Below are positions 26,196 through 34,906 of a DNA stretch of 64,000 nucleotides, in pieces (the stretch's first letter is position 1; each line of letters begins with the position of its first letter). A model generated the notes under the pieces. That model searched no databases, was not told the origin of the DNA, and was given only the letters and a program-made list of their open reading frames with translations. A program made the position numbers and the translations under genes. Origin of the DNA: Alistipes sp. ZOR0009 (GTDB lineage Bacteria; Bacteroidota; Bacteroidia; Bacteroidales; ZOR0009); contig NZ_JTLD01000014.1 in assembly GCF_000798815.1 (NCBI RefSeq), forward strand, positions 62,001-126,000, read 5' to 3'.

Positions 26196-27080
26196 GTGAA
26201 AAAAATTGGAATAATTGGATATAACGATGGCAATGGTCATCCATATTCTTTTTCGGCAATAATTAATGGATACGATAAGGATTATATGAGCCATTGTCCA
26301 TATAAAACCATATATAATTATTTGCAAAAAAGGAATGAAAATGAATTTGGGATAGGTAATTTGCGAGTAACTCACGTTTGGACGCCTTCTGAGAAAGTAT
26401 CTATCGATATTTCTAAATGTACTTATATCGATAATATTGTAGATAAGTATGAGGATATGGCTGGTCAAGTTGATGCTGTTATTATAGCAAGGGATGACGT
26501 AGAATCTCATTTCAAAATTGCCTCATTCTTTCTAGAAAGAGGAACACCAGTTTTTATTGATAAACCATTGTGTATTTCTTTTACCGAGTTAGATTATTAT
26601 AAACCATTTCTAGAAAATGGTTTATTAATGTCCTGTTCGGGTTTACGTTATAAGGATGAAATAGTAACGAGTTTTGATGGTGAATTGGATAAAAATGACA
26701 TTATATATGCAAATGCTTTTACTTTGCTAGATTGGAATAAATATGGAATACATGTTTTAGAAGGTGTTACACCTTTGTTGGGAAGTGATATTGTTAACGT
26801 TGAAAATCTCAATGGAAAAAATCATTATATTGTTAAAGTTACTTACTCTTCTGGTAAATATTTGTTGATTCAATTACATACAGATGTTTCCATTGGTCTT
26901 AAATCGTATATCTATACAAGCAATCAGGAATTTAAGGTAGTCTTTGATGATAATTTTTCTTGCTTTAAGAGGATGTTGGAAGGTTTTAACACAATGCTTA
27001 TAACTGGGAAATCTCCGATACCATCATACGAAACTGTTTCAATAATAAAATCTTTAATAAGGGGTAGAAATGAAAAATAA
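26196..27080 (+). CDS. Gfo/Idh/MocA-like oxidoreductase in the Leg region
   Basis: 294 residues from a GTG start that abuts the SDR stop (an ATG at 26157 would give 13 more residues overlapping it). The nucleotide-binding start is the unusual KKIGIIGYNDGNGHPYSF, lacking the usual GxGxxG; DAVIIARDDVESHFKIASFF and FIDKPLC correspond to the family's second helix and EKP motif. The C-terminal sheet domain is present. By position it may correspond to the PtmF-like gene of Campylobacter legionaminic clusters, but I could not verify that. Overlaps the next gene by 11 bases. Confidence 0.7.
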   Translation: MKKIGIIGYNDGNGHPYSFSAIINGYDKDYMSHCPYKTIYNYLQKRNENEFGIGNLRVTHVWTPSEKVSIDISKCTYIDNIVDKYEDMAGQVDAVIIARDDVESHFKIASFFLERGTPVFIDKPLCISFTELDYYKPFLENGLLMSCSGLRYKDEIVTSFDGELDKNDIIYANAFTLLDWNKYGIHVLEGVTPLLGSDIVNVENLNGKNHYIVKVTYSSGKYLLIQLHTDVSIGLKSYIYTSNQEFKVVFDDNFSCFKRMLEGFNTMLITGKSPIPSYETVSIIKSLIRGRNEK

Positions 27081-27801
27081 GATAATAATTATTACAGGGG
27101 GAATGGGGCTAATTGGAAAAGAAATAGTAAATAATATCAAAAGGAAAGGGGGATTGCCAATAATTGTAGATATTAATGTTGATACAAATTTAGAAAATGG
27201 TATAATTAATATAGACATCACTAATGATAATGATATTAATAAAGGAATTGACGCTATTATTGATCATTTTGGTAGGATTGATGGTTTAGTTAATAATGCA
27301 TATCCAAGAACAAGTGATTGGGGAAATAGATTTGAACTTATAGAGCCCAATTCTTGGAGAAAAAATATAGATATGCAGTTGAATAGTTACTTTGTGATTA
27401 GTCAGAAAGTATTAAAACAGATGGCATTACAAGGGTTTGGTTCTATCGTTAATATAGCATCTATTTACGGTGTTGTAGGCAACGATTTTACGCTATATGA
27501 AGAATATGGAGGTACCTCTCCAGCTGCTTACTCTGCCATAAAGGGTGGATTAATTAATTTTACTCGATATCTTGCTTCGTATTATGGCAGGAAAGGTATT
27601 CGAGTTAACAGTGTATCACCTGGTGGCATTTTTGATAATCAACACCATTCATTTGTTTCAAGGTATGAAGCAAAGGTTCCAATGGGGAGGTTAGGTAGAC
27701 CTGACGATATTGCCCCTGCTGTATCATTTTTGCTTTCAGATGAAGCAAAATACATTACTGGACAAAATTTGATTGTTGATGGAGGTTGGACTTGTATCTA
27801 G
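27070..27801 (+). CDS. ptmA: PtmA-like short-chain dehydrogenase
   Basis: SDR of 243 residues: TGGMGLIGKEIV, VNNAYPRTSDWG (the AYPR variant is typical of the flagellin-modification protein PtmA), NIASIYGVV with the catalytic Ser, YSAIKGGLIN (YxxxK) and the C-terminal ITGQNLIVDGGWT. In Campylobacter, PtmA takes part in the early steps that feed GDP-GlcN-linked legionaminic acid synthesis. It closes the Leg block. Its stop codon overlaps the first bases of an inverted-repeat element. Confidence 0.82.
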   Translation: MKNKIIIITGGMGLIGKEIVNNIKRKGGLPIIVDINVDTNLENGIINIDITNDNDINKGIDAIIDHFGRIDGLVNNAYPRTSDWGNRFELIEPNSWRKNIDMQLNSYFVISQKVLKQMALQGFGSIVNIASIYGVVGNDFTLYEEYGGTSPAAYSAIKGGLINFTRYLASYYGRKGIRVNSVSPGGIFDNQHHSFVSRYEAKVPMGRLGRPDDIAPAVSFLLSDEAKYITGQNLIVDGGWTCI

Positions 27802-28066
27802 TAATTACTCAGGACTTCTGTATTGCATCTAAGTGATTTAACGTTGAAATTACGGATGTAGAAGTAAAGCCGAGTTTACTCGGAAGTTAAACCGAAGTTA
27901 AACGGTATTTTGAAATAGCAGAGAAGTAGAAAGCCAATGTGTATTTGGCGTAAGCCATTTCGTATTACTTCTGTTTAACTTCCGTCTATTCCCGTTTAAC
28001 TTCTAGTATAAGTTCTCTTGACGAGTAAATGTTTAAAATCAACAAAAAAAGACCTGAGTAGTTACT
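27800..28066. repeat. Nested inverted-repeat element without a gene
   Basis: Outer arms AGTAATTACTCAGGACT (27800-27816) and AGACCTGAGTAGTTACT (28050-28066) are inverted copies with 15 of 17 matches. Inside are two direct 11-base units GAAGTTAAACC/GAAGTTAAACG (27883-27904) opposed by two inverted units GTTTAACTTCC (27973-27983) and CGTTTAACTTC (27993-28003), a perfect small palindrome CCGAGT-TT-ACTCGG (27870-27883), and an inner AGAAGTAGA/TATTACTTCT pair. No open frame. It occupies the whole gap between ptmA and the next gene and would fold as a long hairpin in DNA or RNA. Confidence 0.85.
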
Positions 28067-28080
28067 GTATCTAATAATAT

Positions 28081-29526
28081 ATGAAAAAAAAATATTTGAT
28101 TTTAGTAAATGCCGCTTTCAAAATGGGGCATTTTCATAAAGCTTTAGGTGATAAACTGCAGAAGGAAGGGTGTGAGATCGTTTATGCTTTTGCAGATAAG
28201 TTACCTATGTATACCGAAAATATAGATTTTTCAGGGCAGCAAGTTTATGTGTTTTCTGAATTTTTTAAAGAAAATTTTAAAAACATATCAGTTGATGAAA
28301 AATATTACAATATTAACATTAATAAACTATTCTTTTCTGACTACGATAGAAATATAGTTTATTCTAGCATGAAATTTAAGGGTAATGATTATTATAAAAG
28401 TTTAATGTGTAACTTAATTAATTTTTTTGATTATATTTACAAGAGACATAATGTTGATATCTGTATTTATGAAAGTATTTCTAATAGTTTTGCGTATGCT
28501 GCTTTTGAAGTTTTAAAACTCAATGGTGTTCGGTATTGTGGATATGCCGGTTGTAGATTAAAGAATAGATTTGAATTATATACTGAAGAGTTTGGATCTG
28601 TCGGAGTTTTTAAAGAAAAATTTAACAAAATCAACATTGGCGATATTGATCCAGTTGATTTAAAATATATTGATAATTATTTATCTCAATATTCAGATCA
28701 AGATAGTTTGCCATCATATCATCCTAAAAACACTTCTCTTGATTGGAATTTTTCAATTTTTAAAAGATACTTCGATCGTAGTAAAATTCGATTGATTACA
28801 GGTGCGATAAAATATTCTATTTTTGAAAGACAATATATATACTACTCTTATCAGAATGATAATCCTTTGATTGAGTTGATGAGACACTTTTTAAAGCAAT
28901 TAAAAAAGCAAGTGAATATCAGAGTTGCAGATAAGTATTTTAGTGAGATTGATTATAAAGATTCCTACTATTTATATCCTCAGCATTTTAAGCCTGAGGC
29001 TTCTACTTCTGTTTTAGCACGCCATTTTTGTGATGATATAAATGTTATCCGGAACATAGCATTTAACTTACCTTTTGGGAAATTGTTGTATGTTAAAGAA
29101 CATTTTGTGAATTTTGGAAGAATGAAAAATTCATATTATAAAGAATTAAGGAGTATACCTAATGTAAAATTGATATCGCACAATGCAAATACTAAAGATT
29201 TAATTAAGAATGCTGATGGGGTTATTACTTTAACAAGTACAGTTGGCTTTGAGGCATTATTAATGAATAAGCCTGTTTTTATTTTTGGTGAAACCTTCTA
29301 TAAAGCGCATCCAAATTGTGTTAAATTAAATAATTACGAAGAATTGTTTAATATATTGAAAAATACAAAAGTAACTATTAGTAATGAAGTTAATCAAAAA
29401 TTTATTGCTGCATATTTAAGAATATCATATGAAGGGAATATATACTATAGCCTTTCCAATCAGTATAAAGATAGCCAATTTGTAGATCCATTTATTAATG
29501 CTATAAATGAAAAATTTAGTTCTTAA
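28081..29526 (+). CDS. Capsule-type GT-B glycosyltransferase (PF05159-like), possible nonulosonate transferase
   Basis: 481 residues, soluble. The C-terminal half resembles capsule synthesis transferases of the KpsS/KpsC type: YYLYPQHFKPEAST, LLYVKEHF, and GVITLTSTVGFEALLMNKPV, the segment that binds the nucleotide donor. The N-terminal half (GHFHKALGDKLQKEG, YESISNSFAYAA) is a Rossmann-like acceptor domain. Families with this signature often transfer CMP-activated sugars such as Kdo or sialic acid-like sugars, and the gene follows the CMP-legionaminate genes. It is therefore the best candidate for the Leg transferase; that is inference. Overlaps the flippase gene by 20 bases. Confidence 0.72.
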   Translation: MKKKYLILVNAAFKMGHFHKALGDKLQKEGCEIVYAFADKLPMYTENIDFSGQQVYVFSEFFKENFKNISVDEKYYNININKLFFSDYDRNIVYSSMKFKGNDYYKSLMCNLINFFDYIYKRHNVDICIYESISNSFAYAAFEVLKLNGVRYCGYAGCRLKNRFELYTEEFGSVGVFKEKFNKINIGDIDPVDLKYIDNYLSQYSDQDSLPSYHPKNTSLDWNFSIFKRYFDRSKIRLITGAIKYSIFERQYIYYSYQNDNPLIELMRHFLKQLKKQVNIRVADKYFSEIDYKDSYYLYPQHFKPEASTSVLARHFCDDINVIRNIAFNLPFGKLLYVKEHFVNFGRMKNSYYKELRSIPNVKLISHNANTKDLIKNADGVITLTSTVGFEALLMNKPVFIFGETFYKAHPNCVKLNNYEELFNILKNTKVTISNEVNQKFIAAYLRISYEGNIYYSLSNQYKDSQFVDPFINAINEKFSS

Positions 29527-30712
29527 GTTATCGAGAAGCAATCTAGTTCGATATCTAGGTTTGGGATATATTAGTGCTTTTCTAAATGTAATATTGAACC
29601 TGCTTTTAATAAAGTTATTAGATATAAGTTCTTTTGGTAAAGTTACTTTAGGTAAGTCAATGTTCCAATCATTTGACTTTTCGCATTTGGGTGTTCGATA
29701 TGGTCTTGATCGATATTTGCCTCATTGTAAAGAATTAAAAGAAAGTTCAGAGATATTTACAATAGGTTTTGTATTTTCAACATTATTTTCTTTGTTCTTT
29801 GTTCTGTTTTGGTTTTTTTATGATGTTAGTAATGTTGCTTTTTATAGTTTTTTTTATATATCAGGTGTCTTTTATTCAATAGTTACAATATATCGAATAT
29901 ATTATAGAGCAGAGGATGATAAAACATCTTTTGTCAGTATTTCTTTTTATGCAACTATAATTCCTTTAATATTTCAGATTGTTGGAGTCTATTTGTTTGG
30001 TTTGTATGGTTTTATAACGTCTCATTTAGTTTCTTATTTATTTTCCTATTTGATCTGTTATTTTTGGTACGATATTAAAATTATTAAGTTAACTAAGGAA
30101 TCTTTAAATGTTTTGTTAAAACTACTAAAGAGTGGATATTTAGTATTTATTTCTTCTATTGTTAGTTTTTTGGCTTCTACAGGGGATAGGTTTTTTATTG
30201 CTAAATATTGGGGTCTTGAATTTTTAGGTGTATTTGGTGTTGTAATGTTCTTTTTTAGTGTTTTTTCTTTGTTATCGGTCAATTATACTGAGTTGATTAT
30301 GAATAAAATTATTTTAAAAAAATCATTTAAATATGTAATTAGACAAGCTTTATTTTTAGTTTCATTTGTCTTTGTTTTTACTGTATTAGCATTTTTTATA
30401 TTGCCTTTTTTTATAGACTTATTTATTCCAAAATATACTAATTGTATTAATGATATTAGGTTAATATTAATAGGTGTCATACCATATTCTTTTTTACCTA
30501 TATTAAATTCATATTTACACGCCATTGATAAAAGGGAAATTCTTTTAGGTGTCAATATTATTTCAACAAGTATTTATTTTATTATACTATTTTTTTTGTT
30601 AAAAGGAGTGTGCTCTTTGGAATTTTTAATTTATTTGAAAATTGCAAGTTTCTTCTTGTTGATGTTGTTGACTTTAATATCTTCTTTTATTTGTTCAAAG
30701 AGAGTTAATTAG
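29507..30712 (+). CDS. wzx: Wzx-type polysaccharide flippase
   Basis: 401-residue integral membrane protein with about 12 hydrophobic segments (for example YISAFLNVILNLLLIKLL, FSTLFSLFFVLFWFF and IISTSIYFIILFFLL) and the polysaccharide-synthase (MOP) style start LGLGYISAFLNVILNLLLI. It should translocate the undecaprenyl-linked repeat unit across the inner membrane. Starts within the preceding glycosyltransferase gene and is followed after one base by the polymerase gene. Very A+T-rich, as is usual for serotype-specific genes. Confidence 0.88.
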   Translation: MKNLVLKLSRSNLVRYLGLGYISAFLNVILNLLLIKLLDISSFGKVTLGKSMFQSFDFSHLGVRYGLDRYLPHCKELKESSEIFTIGFVFSTLFSLFFVLFWFFYDVSNVAFYSFFYISGVFYSIVTIYRIYYRAEDDKTSFVSISFYATIIPLIFQIVGVYLFGLYGFITSHLVSYLFSYLICYFWYDIKIIKLTKESLNVLLKLLKSGYLVFISSIVSFLASTGDRFFIAKYWGLEFLGVFGVVMFFFSVFSLLSVNYTELIMNKIILKKSFKYVIRQALFLVSFVFVFTVLAFFILPFFIDLFIPKYTNCINDIRLILIGVIPYSFLPILNSYLHAIDKREILLGVNIISTSIYFIILFFLLKGVCSLEFLIYLKIASFFLLMLLTLISSFICSKRVN

Positions 30713-30713
30713 T

Positions 30714-31958
30714 ATGAGCCTTTTGTTGTTATTTTTTGCATTATTATTTTTTGCATTTTATTATTATTATACACGTGATGTTTTGAACCCTTGTTCTTCG
30801 TTTCTTTTTATATGGTATTTGACGAGTTCAATTTCAAGTATTGATTATAATGATTTTATGGCACCTTGGTCTTCTGAAATGTTTTTAGTAGTTATTGTTA
30901 GCGGTATTTCCTTTTGGATTGGATCATTATTTTTTCTAAACAAAGTTAGTACGAAATGTTTAACAATAAGTGAAGTGTCAAGTACGTATACTATTATTAT
31001 AAGATTGTTGTTTGTTATTTGTTTTGGAACCACAATAGTTGAATGGTTAAATGGAGGAGGGCAAATATCTTTATTTGTAAGTAATATAAATGGAGATGTT
31101 AAATCGCAAATGGATGGAGATATACCAGGGATTCATTATGGTACCATATTTTTCCCATATATTGCAGTTCTTACATATTTTCGGTATATTAATTCTGAGA
31201 AGAAGCAATTCTTAGATTTATTGATAATACTTATTGTCGTTTCTACTTCGTTGTTGTTTAAAATGTCTAGAGGTGACATGATGATATATATATTTTCTTT
31301 TTTGTTTATTTATACCAGATATTATAAAATAAATTTCAGAAAAATTATTTTTATTCTAGCAATATTTATAACTGTAGTTGTTGGAGGTATGTTGTTACGT
31401 GTTTCAAGTGGGTCTATTGTTATGAATACTACATCAAATCCTTATTTTAGTATATTTTACAGTTATATTGCTACATGTTATGCAAATCTTAATGATTTTA
31501 TTAATCAAAATAATTCTTATCATTTTCTTGGAAATGCTACTTTTGCACCCTTTTGGACTTTAATTGGCATGAAAGAACATTTTCAAGTTGTCTCAACAAC
31601 ACAGTTAAATATGTTTAATGCAGTCCCTTATGTATATGGATTTTATCATGATTATAAATATTTAGGGATAGTCTTTTTCCCTTTTACTTTAGGTGTAGTT
31701 ATATCAGTATTTTATTTTAATGCAAGTTTTGGGCGTAATTATTGGATCTTAATGATTGCCGTTTTGCAAAAGGCAATATTTAACTCCTTTTTTGGGAATT
31801 ATTTTTCAGGCGAACTTGTTAATTTATTTCCTTATATTGTAATTTTCTTTTTGGTTTTATTTGTAATGAATTATAGATTTGTTGTTCCTGTTGTTGAATT
31901 TAAAATTAACAATAAAAAAAATAACTTTAATGGCAATTATACTACAAATATCAATTGA
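30714..31958 (+). CDS. wzy: Wzy-type repeat-unit polymerase
   Basis: 414 residues with about 10-11 hydrophobic segments and a large periplasmic loop between them (about residues 230-310, NTTSNPYFSIFYSYIATCYANL...). This, with its position after Wzx, fits an oligosaccharide repeat-unit polymerase. LFKMSRGDMMIYIF contains the conserved Arg region often seen in Wzy proteins. Primary sequences of Wzy are very variable, so assignment rests on topology and context. Overlaps the next gene by 29 bases. Confidence 0.78.
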   Translation: MSLLLLFFALLFFAFYYYYTRDVLNPCSSFLFIWYLTSSISSIDYNDFMAPWSSEMFLVVIVSGISFWIGSLFFLNKVSTKCLTISEVSSTYTIIIRLLFVICFGTTIVEWLNGGGQISLFVSNINGDVKSQMDGDIPGIHYGTIFFPYIAVLTYFRYINSEKKQFLDLLIILIVVSTSLLFKMSRGDMMIYIFSFLFIYTRYYKINFRKIIFILAIFITVVVGGMLLRVSSGSIVMNTTSNPYFSIFYSYIATCYANLNDFINQNNSYHFLGNATFAPFWTLIGMKEHFQVVSTTQLNMFNAVPYVYGFYHDYKYLGIVFFPFTLGVVISVFYFNASFGRNYWILMIAVLQKAIFNSFFGNYFSGELVNLFPYIVIFFLVLFVMNYRFVVPVVEFKINNKKNNFNGNYTTNIN

Positions 31959-33168
31959 AGTTAATAGTGGTTCTGTTGGTCGAATTGCAGAACAAATTGG
32001 TCTTGAGGTTCTCGCAAGAGGTTGGGTGAGTTATGTAACCTATGCTAGAAATAATTTGCCTAGCAGATCAATTACATTAAAAATTGGGAATAAATATAAT
32101 ATTTACTGGCATGGTTTAAAAACTCGTATCTTTGATAATCATTGTTTAGAATCAAAATCTGCTACTAAAAAATTGATTTCTAATATTGAACAAATTAGAC
32201 CAGATATCATTCATCTTCATCATATTCATGGCTATTTTATAAATATGAAGATTTTGTTTGAATATCTTCAGAGTTGTGATATCCCTATTGTCTGGACATT
32301 CCATGACTGTTGGGCATTTACTGGTCATTGTGCACATTATGAGTTTATTGGTTGTGAGAAGTGGAAGACTGGATGTTTTTCTTGTGAGCAGAAGAAGGAG
32401 TATCCTGCTAGTTATTTTATAGACAGATCTAAAACTAATTATCTTCAAAAAAGAGCGTTGTTTAATTCACTTTCTAATTTGACGATTGTTCCTGTTTCTA
32501 ACTGGCTAAAAACACAAGTAGAGCAGTCGTTTTTAAACAAGAATAATGTTGAGGTTATACATAATGGAATTGATATTGATCTATTTAAACCGATATTTGA
32601 TAGTCATATATATAGCAAATACAAAATTACTAATAGAACAATTGTACTTGGAGTTGCAAGTAAATGGGATAACAAAAAAGGATTCGAAGAGTTTTTTAAA
32701 TTAAATATGATTATAAAAAGAAGTTATACAATTGTTCTTGTAGGCCTTTCGAAGAGTCAAATTAAAAAACTTCCTGATTCAATTATTGGGATTGAGAGAA
32801 CTGAAAATGTTTTTGAATTAGCAAAACTTTATTCAATGGCAACAGTTTTTGTAAATCCTACATTTGAAGATACTTTTCCAACTACCAATTTAGAATCTTT
32901 AGCTTGTGGTACTCCTGTAATAACATATCGAACAGGAGGGAGTGTAGAGTCTATCTCAGAGGATGTTGGTTTTGTAGTAGAAAAGGGTGATGTTGATGGA
33001 ATTTGTAAATCTATCGATATTGTGGTAGGTAGAGGAAAAGACGTTTATAGTAAAAAATGCAGGAATAAAGCAGAGATGTTTTATAATAGGACAAATTCTT
33101 TCAAAAGGTACATCTCTTTATACGAACAACTTTTGAGTAACAAAAAAAAGCATAATAATGGAATATAA
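31930..33168 (+). CDS. GT4-family glycosyltransferase
   Basis: GT-B enzyme, 412 residues. The start at ATG 31930 (MAIILQISIEVNSGSVGRIA) matches the family pattern; an in-frame ATG at 31879 would overlap wzy by 80 bases. HLHHIHGYFINMKIL, WTFHDCWAFTGHC (acceptor side), HNGIDIDLFKP, and the EX7E donor motif in FEDTFPTTNLESLACGTP are visible. The Cys-rich CEKWKTGCFSCEQ insert is typical of this GT4 subgroup. It probably adds one sugar to the lipid-linked unit; the sugar cannot be named. Confidence 0.88.
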   Translation: MAIILQISIEVNSGSVGRIAEQIGLEVLARGWVSYVTYARNNLPSRSITLKIGNKYNIYWHGLKTRIFDNHCLESKSATKKLISNIEQIRPDIIHLHHIHGYFINMKILFEYLQSCDIPIVWTFHDCWAFTGHCAHYEFIGCEKWKTGCFSCEQKKEYPASYFIDRSKTNYLQKRALFNSLSNLTIVPVSNWLKTQVEQSFLNKNNVEVIHNGIDIDLFKPIFDSHIYSKYKITNRTIVLGVASKWDNKKGFEEFFKLNMIIKRSYTIVLVGLSKSQIKKLPDSIIGIERTENVFELAKLYSMATVFVNPTFEDTFPTTNLESLACGTPVITYRTGGSVESISEDVGFVVEKGDVDGICKSIDIVVGRGKDVYSKKCRNKAEMFYNRTNSFKRYISLYEQLLSNKKKHNNGI

Positions 33169-34294
33169 AATCTGTTCAAAATGTGTAATGGACACAACTG
33201 ATCCAAATATTCATTTCGATGAAAATGGAGTTTGCGATCATTGCCATGATTTCGAAAATAATGTGAAGCCTAACTGGCATACTGATGATAAAGGGACGTA
33301 TGAGTTAGAAAAGATAATTACTAAAATAAAGGGAAAAGGTATAAATAAGGAATTTGATTGTATTCTTGGTTTAAGTGGTGGAGTGGATAGTTCTTATCTA
33401 TTACATTTAGCTGTAAAGGAGTTTGGATTACGTCCTCTTGTATTTCATGTTGATGGTGGTTGGAATTCAGAATTGGCCGTTCACAATATCAATGTCATGA
33501 TTGATAAACTTGGGTTAGATTTATATACCGAGGTTATCAATTGGGAAGAAATGAAGGATTTTCAGTTGGCTTTCTTTAAGTCAGGGGTACCGCACTTAGA
33601 TATTCCACAAGATCATGCATTTGTTGCTACTCTATACTACTTTGCCGAAAAGCATAAGATTAAGTACATATTAAATGGTGGTAACTTTTCTACTGAGTGT
33701 GTGCAGTATCCAATGGAGTGGTTTTACTATGGGACTGATATGTCTCAAATCAATGATATTCGTAAAAGGTTTGGAACAATATCAATGGATACATATCCAT
33801 TCAGTTCAATATATCGACATAAAATATACTTAAAGTACATAAAAGGTGTTCATGTTGTTAAACCATTAAACTATAGGCCTTTCATTAAAGAGAAGGCGTT
33901 GAAGTTGCTAGAAAAAGAATATGGTTGGAAACCATACCCTCAAAAACATTTTGAATCGAGGTTTACAAAGTTTTACGAAGGATATTGGCTGCCTGAACGT
34001 TTTGGTTATGATACACGTAAGGTGCAGCTATCCAGTTTGATACTAACTGGTCAAATGACAAGAGAAGAGGCATTGGCTATTTTGAGTAAGCCTGCATATA
34101 ATCCTGAAACTATTGTTGACGAATTCAACTATATAGCAACAAAACTCGGTATAAGTTCTGAAGAGTTAAGACGATATTTTGAAATGCCTAAAAAGTTCTA
34201 TTGGGATTATAAAAATCAACAAAATATTTTTAGGTTTGGTGCTAGGGTTATGAATTTGCTTGGAATAGAAAAAGTTGTAAAACGAAAAAAATGA
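33158..34294 (+). CDS. wbpG: N-acetyl sugar amidotransferase (WbpG/PseA/PtmG type)
   Basis: PP-loop ATP pyrophosphatase-like enzyme, 378 residues, that converts an acetamido group of a nucleotide sugar into an acetamidino group using ammonia. Two Cys pairs at the N terminus (CSKCVMD, CDHC) likely bind zinc, and LGLSGGVDSSY is the PP-loop. NGGNFSTECVQYPMEW is also typical. Ammonia comes from the HisH/HisF-type pair encoded next, with which it overlaps by four bases. Possible substrates are the UDP-diacetamido-uronate (wbp genes at 8-12 kb) or legionaminic acid (as with PtmG); the sequence does not decide. Confidence 0.88.
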   Translation: MEYKICSKCVMDTTDPNIHFDENGVCDHCHDFENNVKPNWHTDDKGTYELEKIITKIKGKGINKEFDCILGLSGGVDSSYLLHLAVKEFGLRPLVFHVDGGWNSELAVHNINVMIDKLGLDLYTEVINWEEMKDFQLAFFKSGVPHLDIPQDHAFVATLYYFAEKHKIKYILNGGNFSTECVQYPMEWFYYGTDMSQINDIRKRFGTISMDTYPFSSIYRHKIYLKYIKGVHVVKPLNYRPFIKEKALKLLEKEYGWKPYPQKHFESRFTKFYEGYWLPERFGYDTRKVQLSSLILTGQMTREEALAILSKPAYNPETIVDEFNYIATKLGISSEELRRYFEMPKKFYWDYKNQQNIFRFGARVMNLLGIEKVVKRKK

Positions 34295-34905
34295 TAACTA
34301 TTGTCGATTATGGATTAGGAAATATCAATGCATTTGTAAATGTATACGATAGGTTGAATATTCCTACTAAAGTTGCAAAAACATCCGAAGATTTAGTTGA
34401 TGCTCAAAAGATAATTCTTCCTGGAGTTGGCCATTTTGATTATGCTATGAATCGATTAAATGCCTCTGGAATGCGCTCTCAACTTGAATTCTTAGTTATA
34501 GAAAGAAATACCCCAATAATGGGGATATGTGTTGGAATGCAAATGCTTGCAAATGATAGTGATGAGGGTGTTGAGAAGGGGTTAGGATGGATTGATGGCC
34601 ATGTTAGAAAGTTTGATGCTTCTCTAATTCCATATAAGACAAGATTACCTCATATGGGGTGGAATACTATGAAGAAAGTAAAGGAAACACCTTTACTTGA
34701 AGGTTTTGATGAAGAAGCGAGGTTTTATTTTTTACACTCTTACTATTTCCAGTGTAATAACGTAAATGATATTATTTCAGAAACAGAATATGGTATTAAG
34801 TATGCCAGTGCTGTAAATAGAAATAATATTTACGGGATACAGTTTCATCCTGAAAAGAGCCATTCTAATGGAATAAACCTACTTAAAAATTTTGCGCTTC
34901 TTTAG
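34291..34905 (+). CDS. hisH2: HisH-type glutamine amidotransferase subunit for sugar amidination
   Basis: Class I glutaminase, 204 residues. The triad is present: Cys in GICVGMQM, His and Glu in GIQFHPEKSH. LPGVGHFDYAM is the HisH-type loop. With HisF2 it should release ammonia for the adjacent PP-loop amidotransferase, as HisH2/HisF2 do next to WbpG in Pseudomonas. There are no histidine biosynthesis genes around, so a role in making histidine is unlikely. Four-base overlap with the preceding gene. Confidence 0.88.
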   Translation: MITIVDYGLGNINAFVNVYDRLNIPTKVAKTSEDLVDAQKIILPGVGHFDYAMNRLNASGMRSQLEFLVIERNTPIMGICVGMQMLANDSDEGVEKGLGWIDGHVRKFDASLIPYKTRLPHMGWNTMKKVKETPLLEGFDEEARFYFLHSYYFQCNNVNDIISETEYGIKYASAVNRNNIYGIQFHPEKSHSNGINLLKNFALL

Positions 34906-34906
34906 T

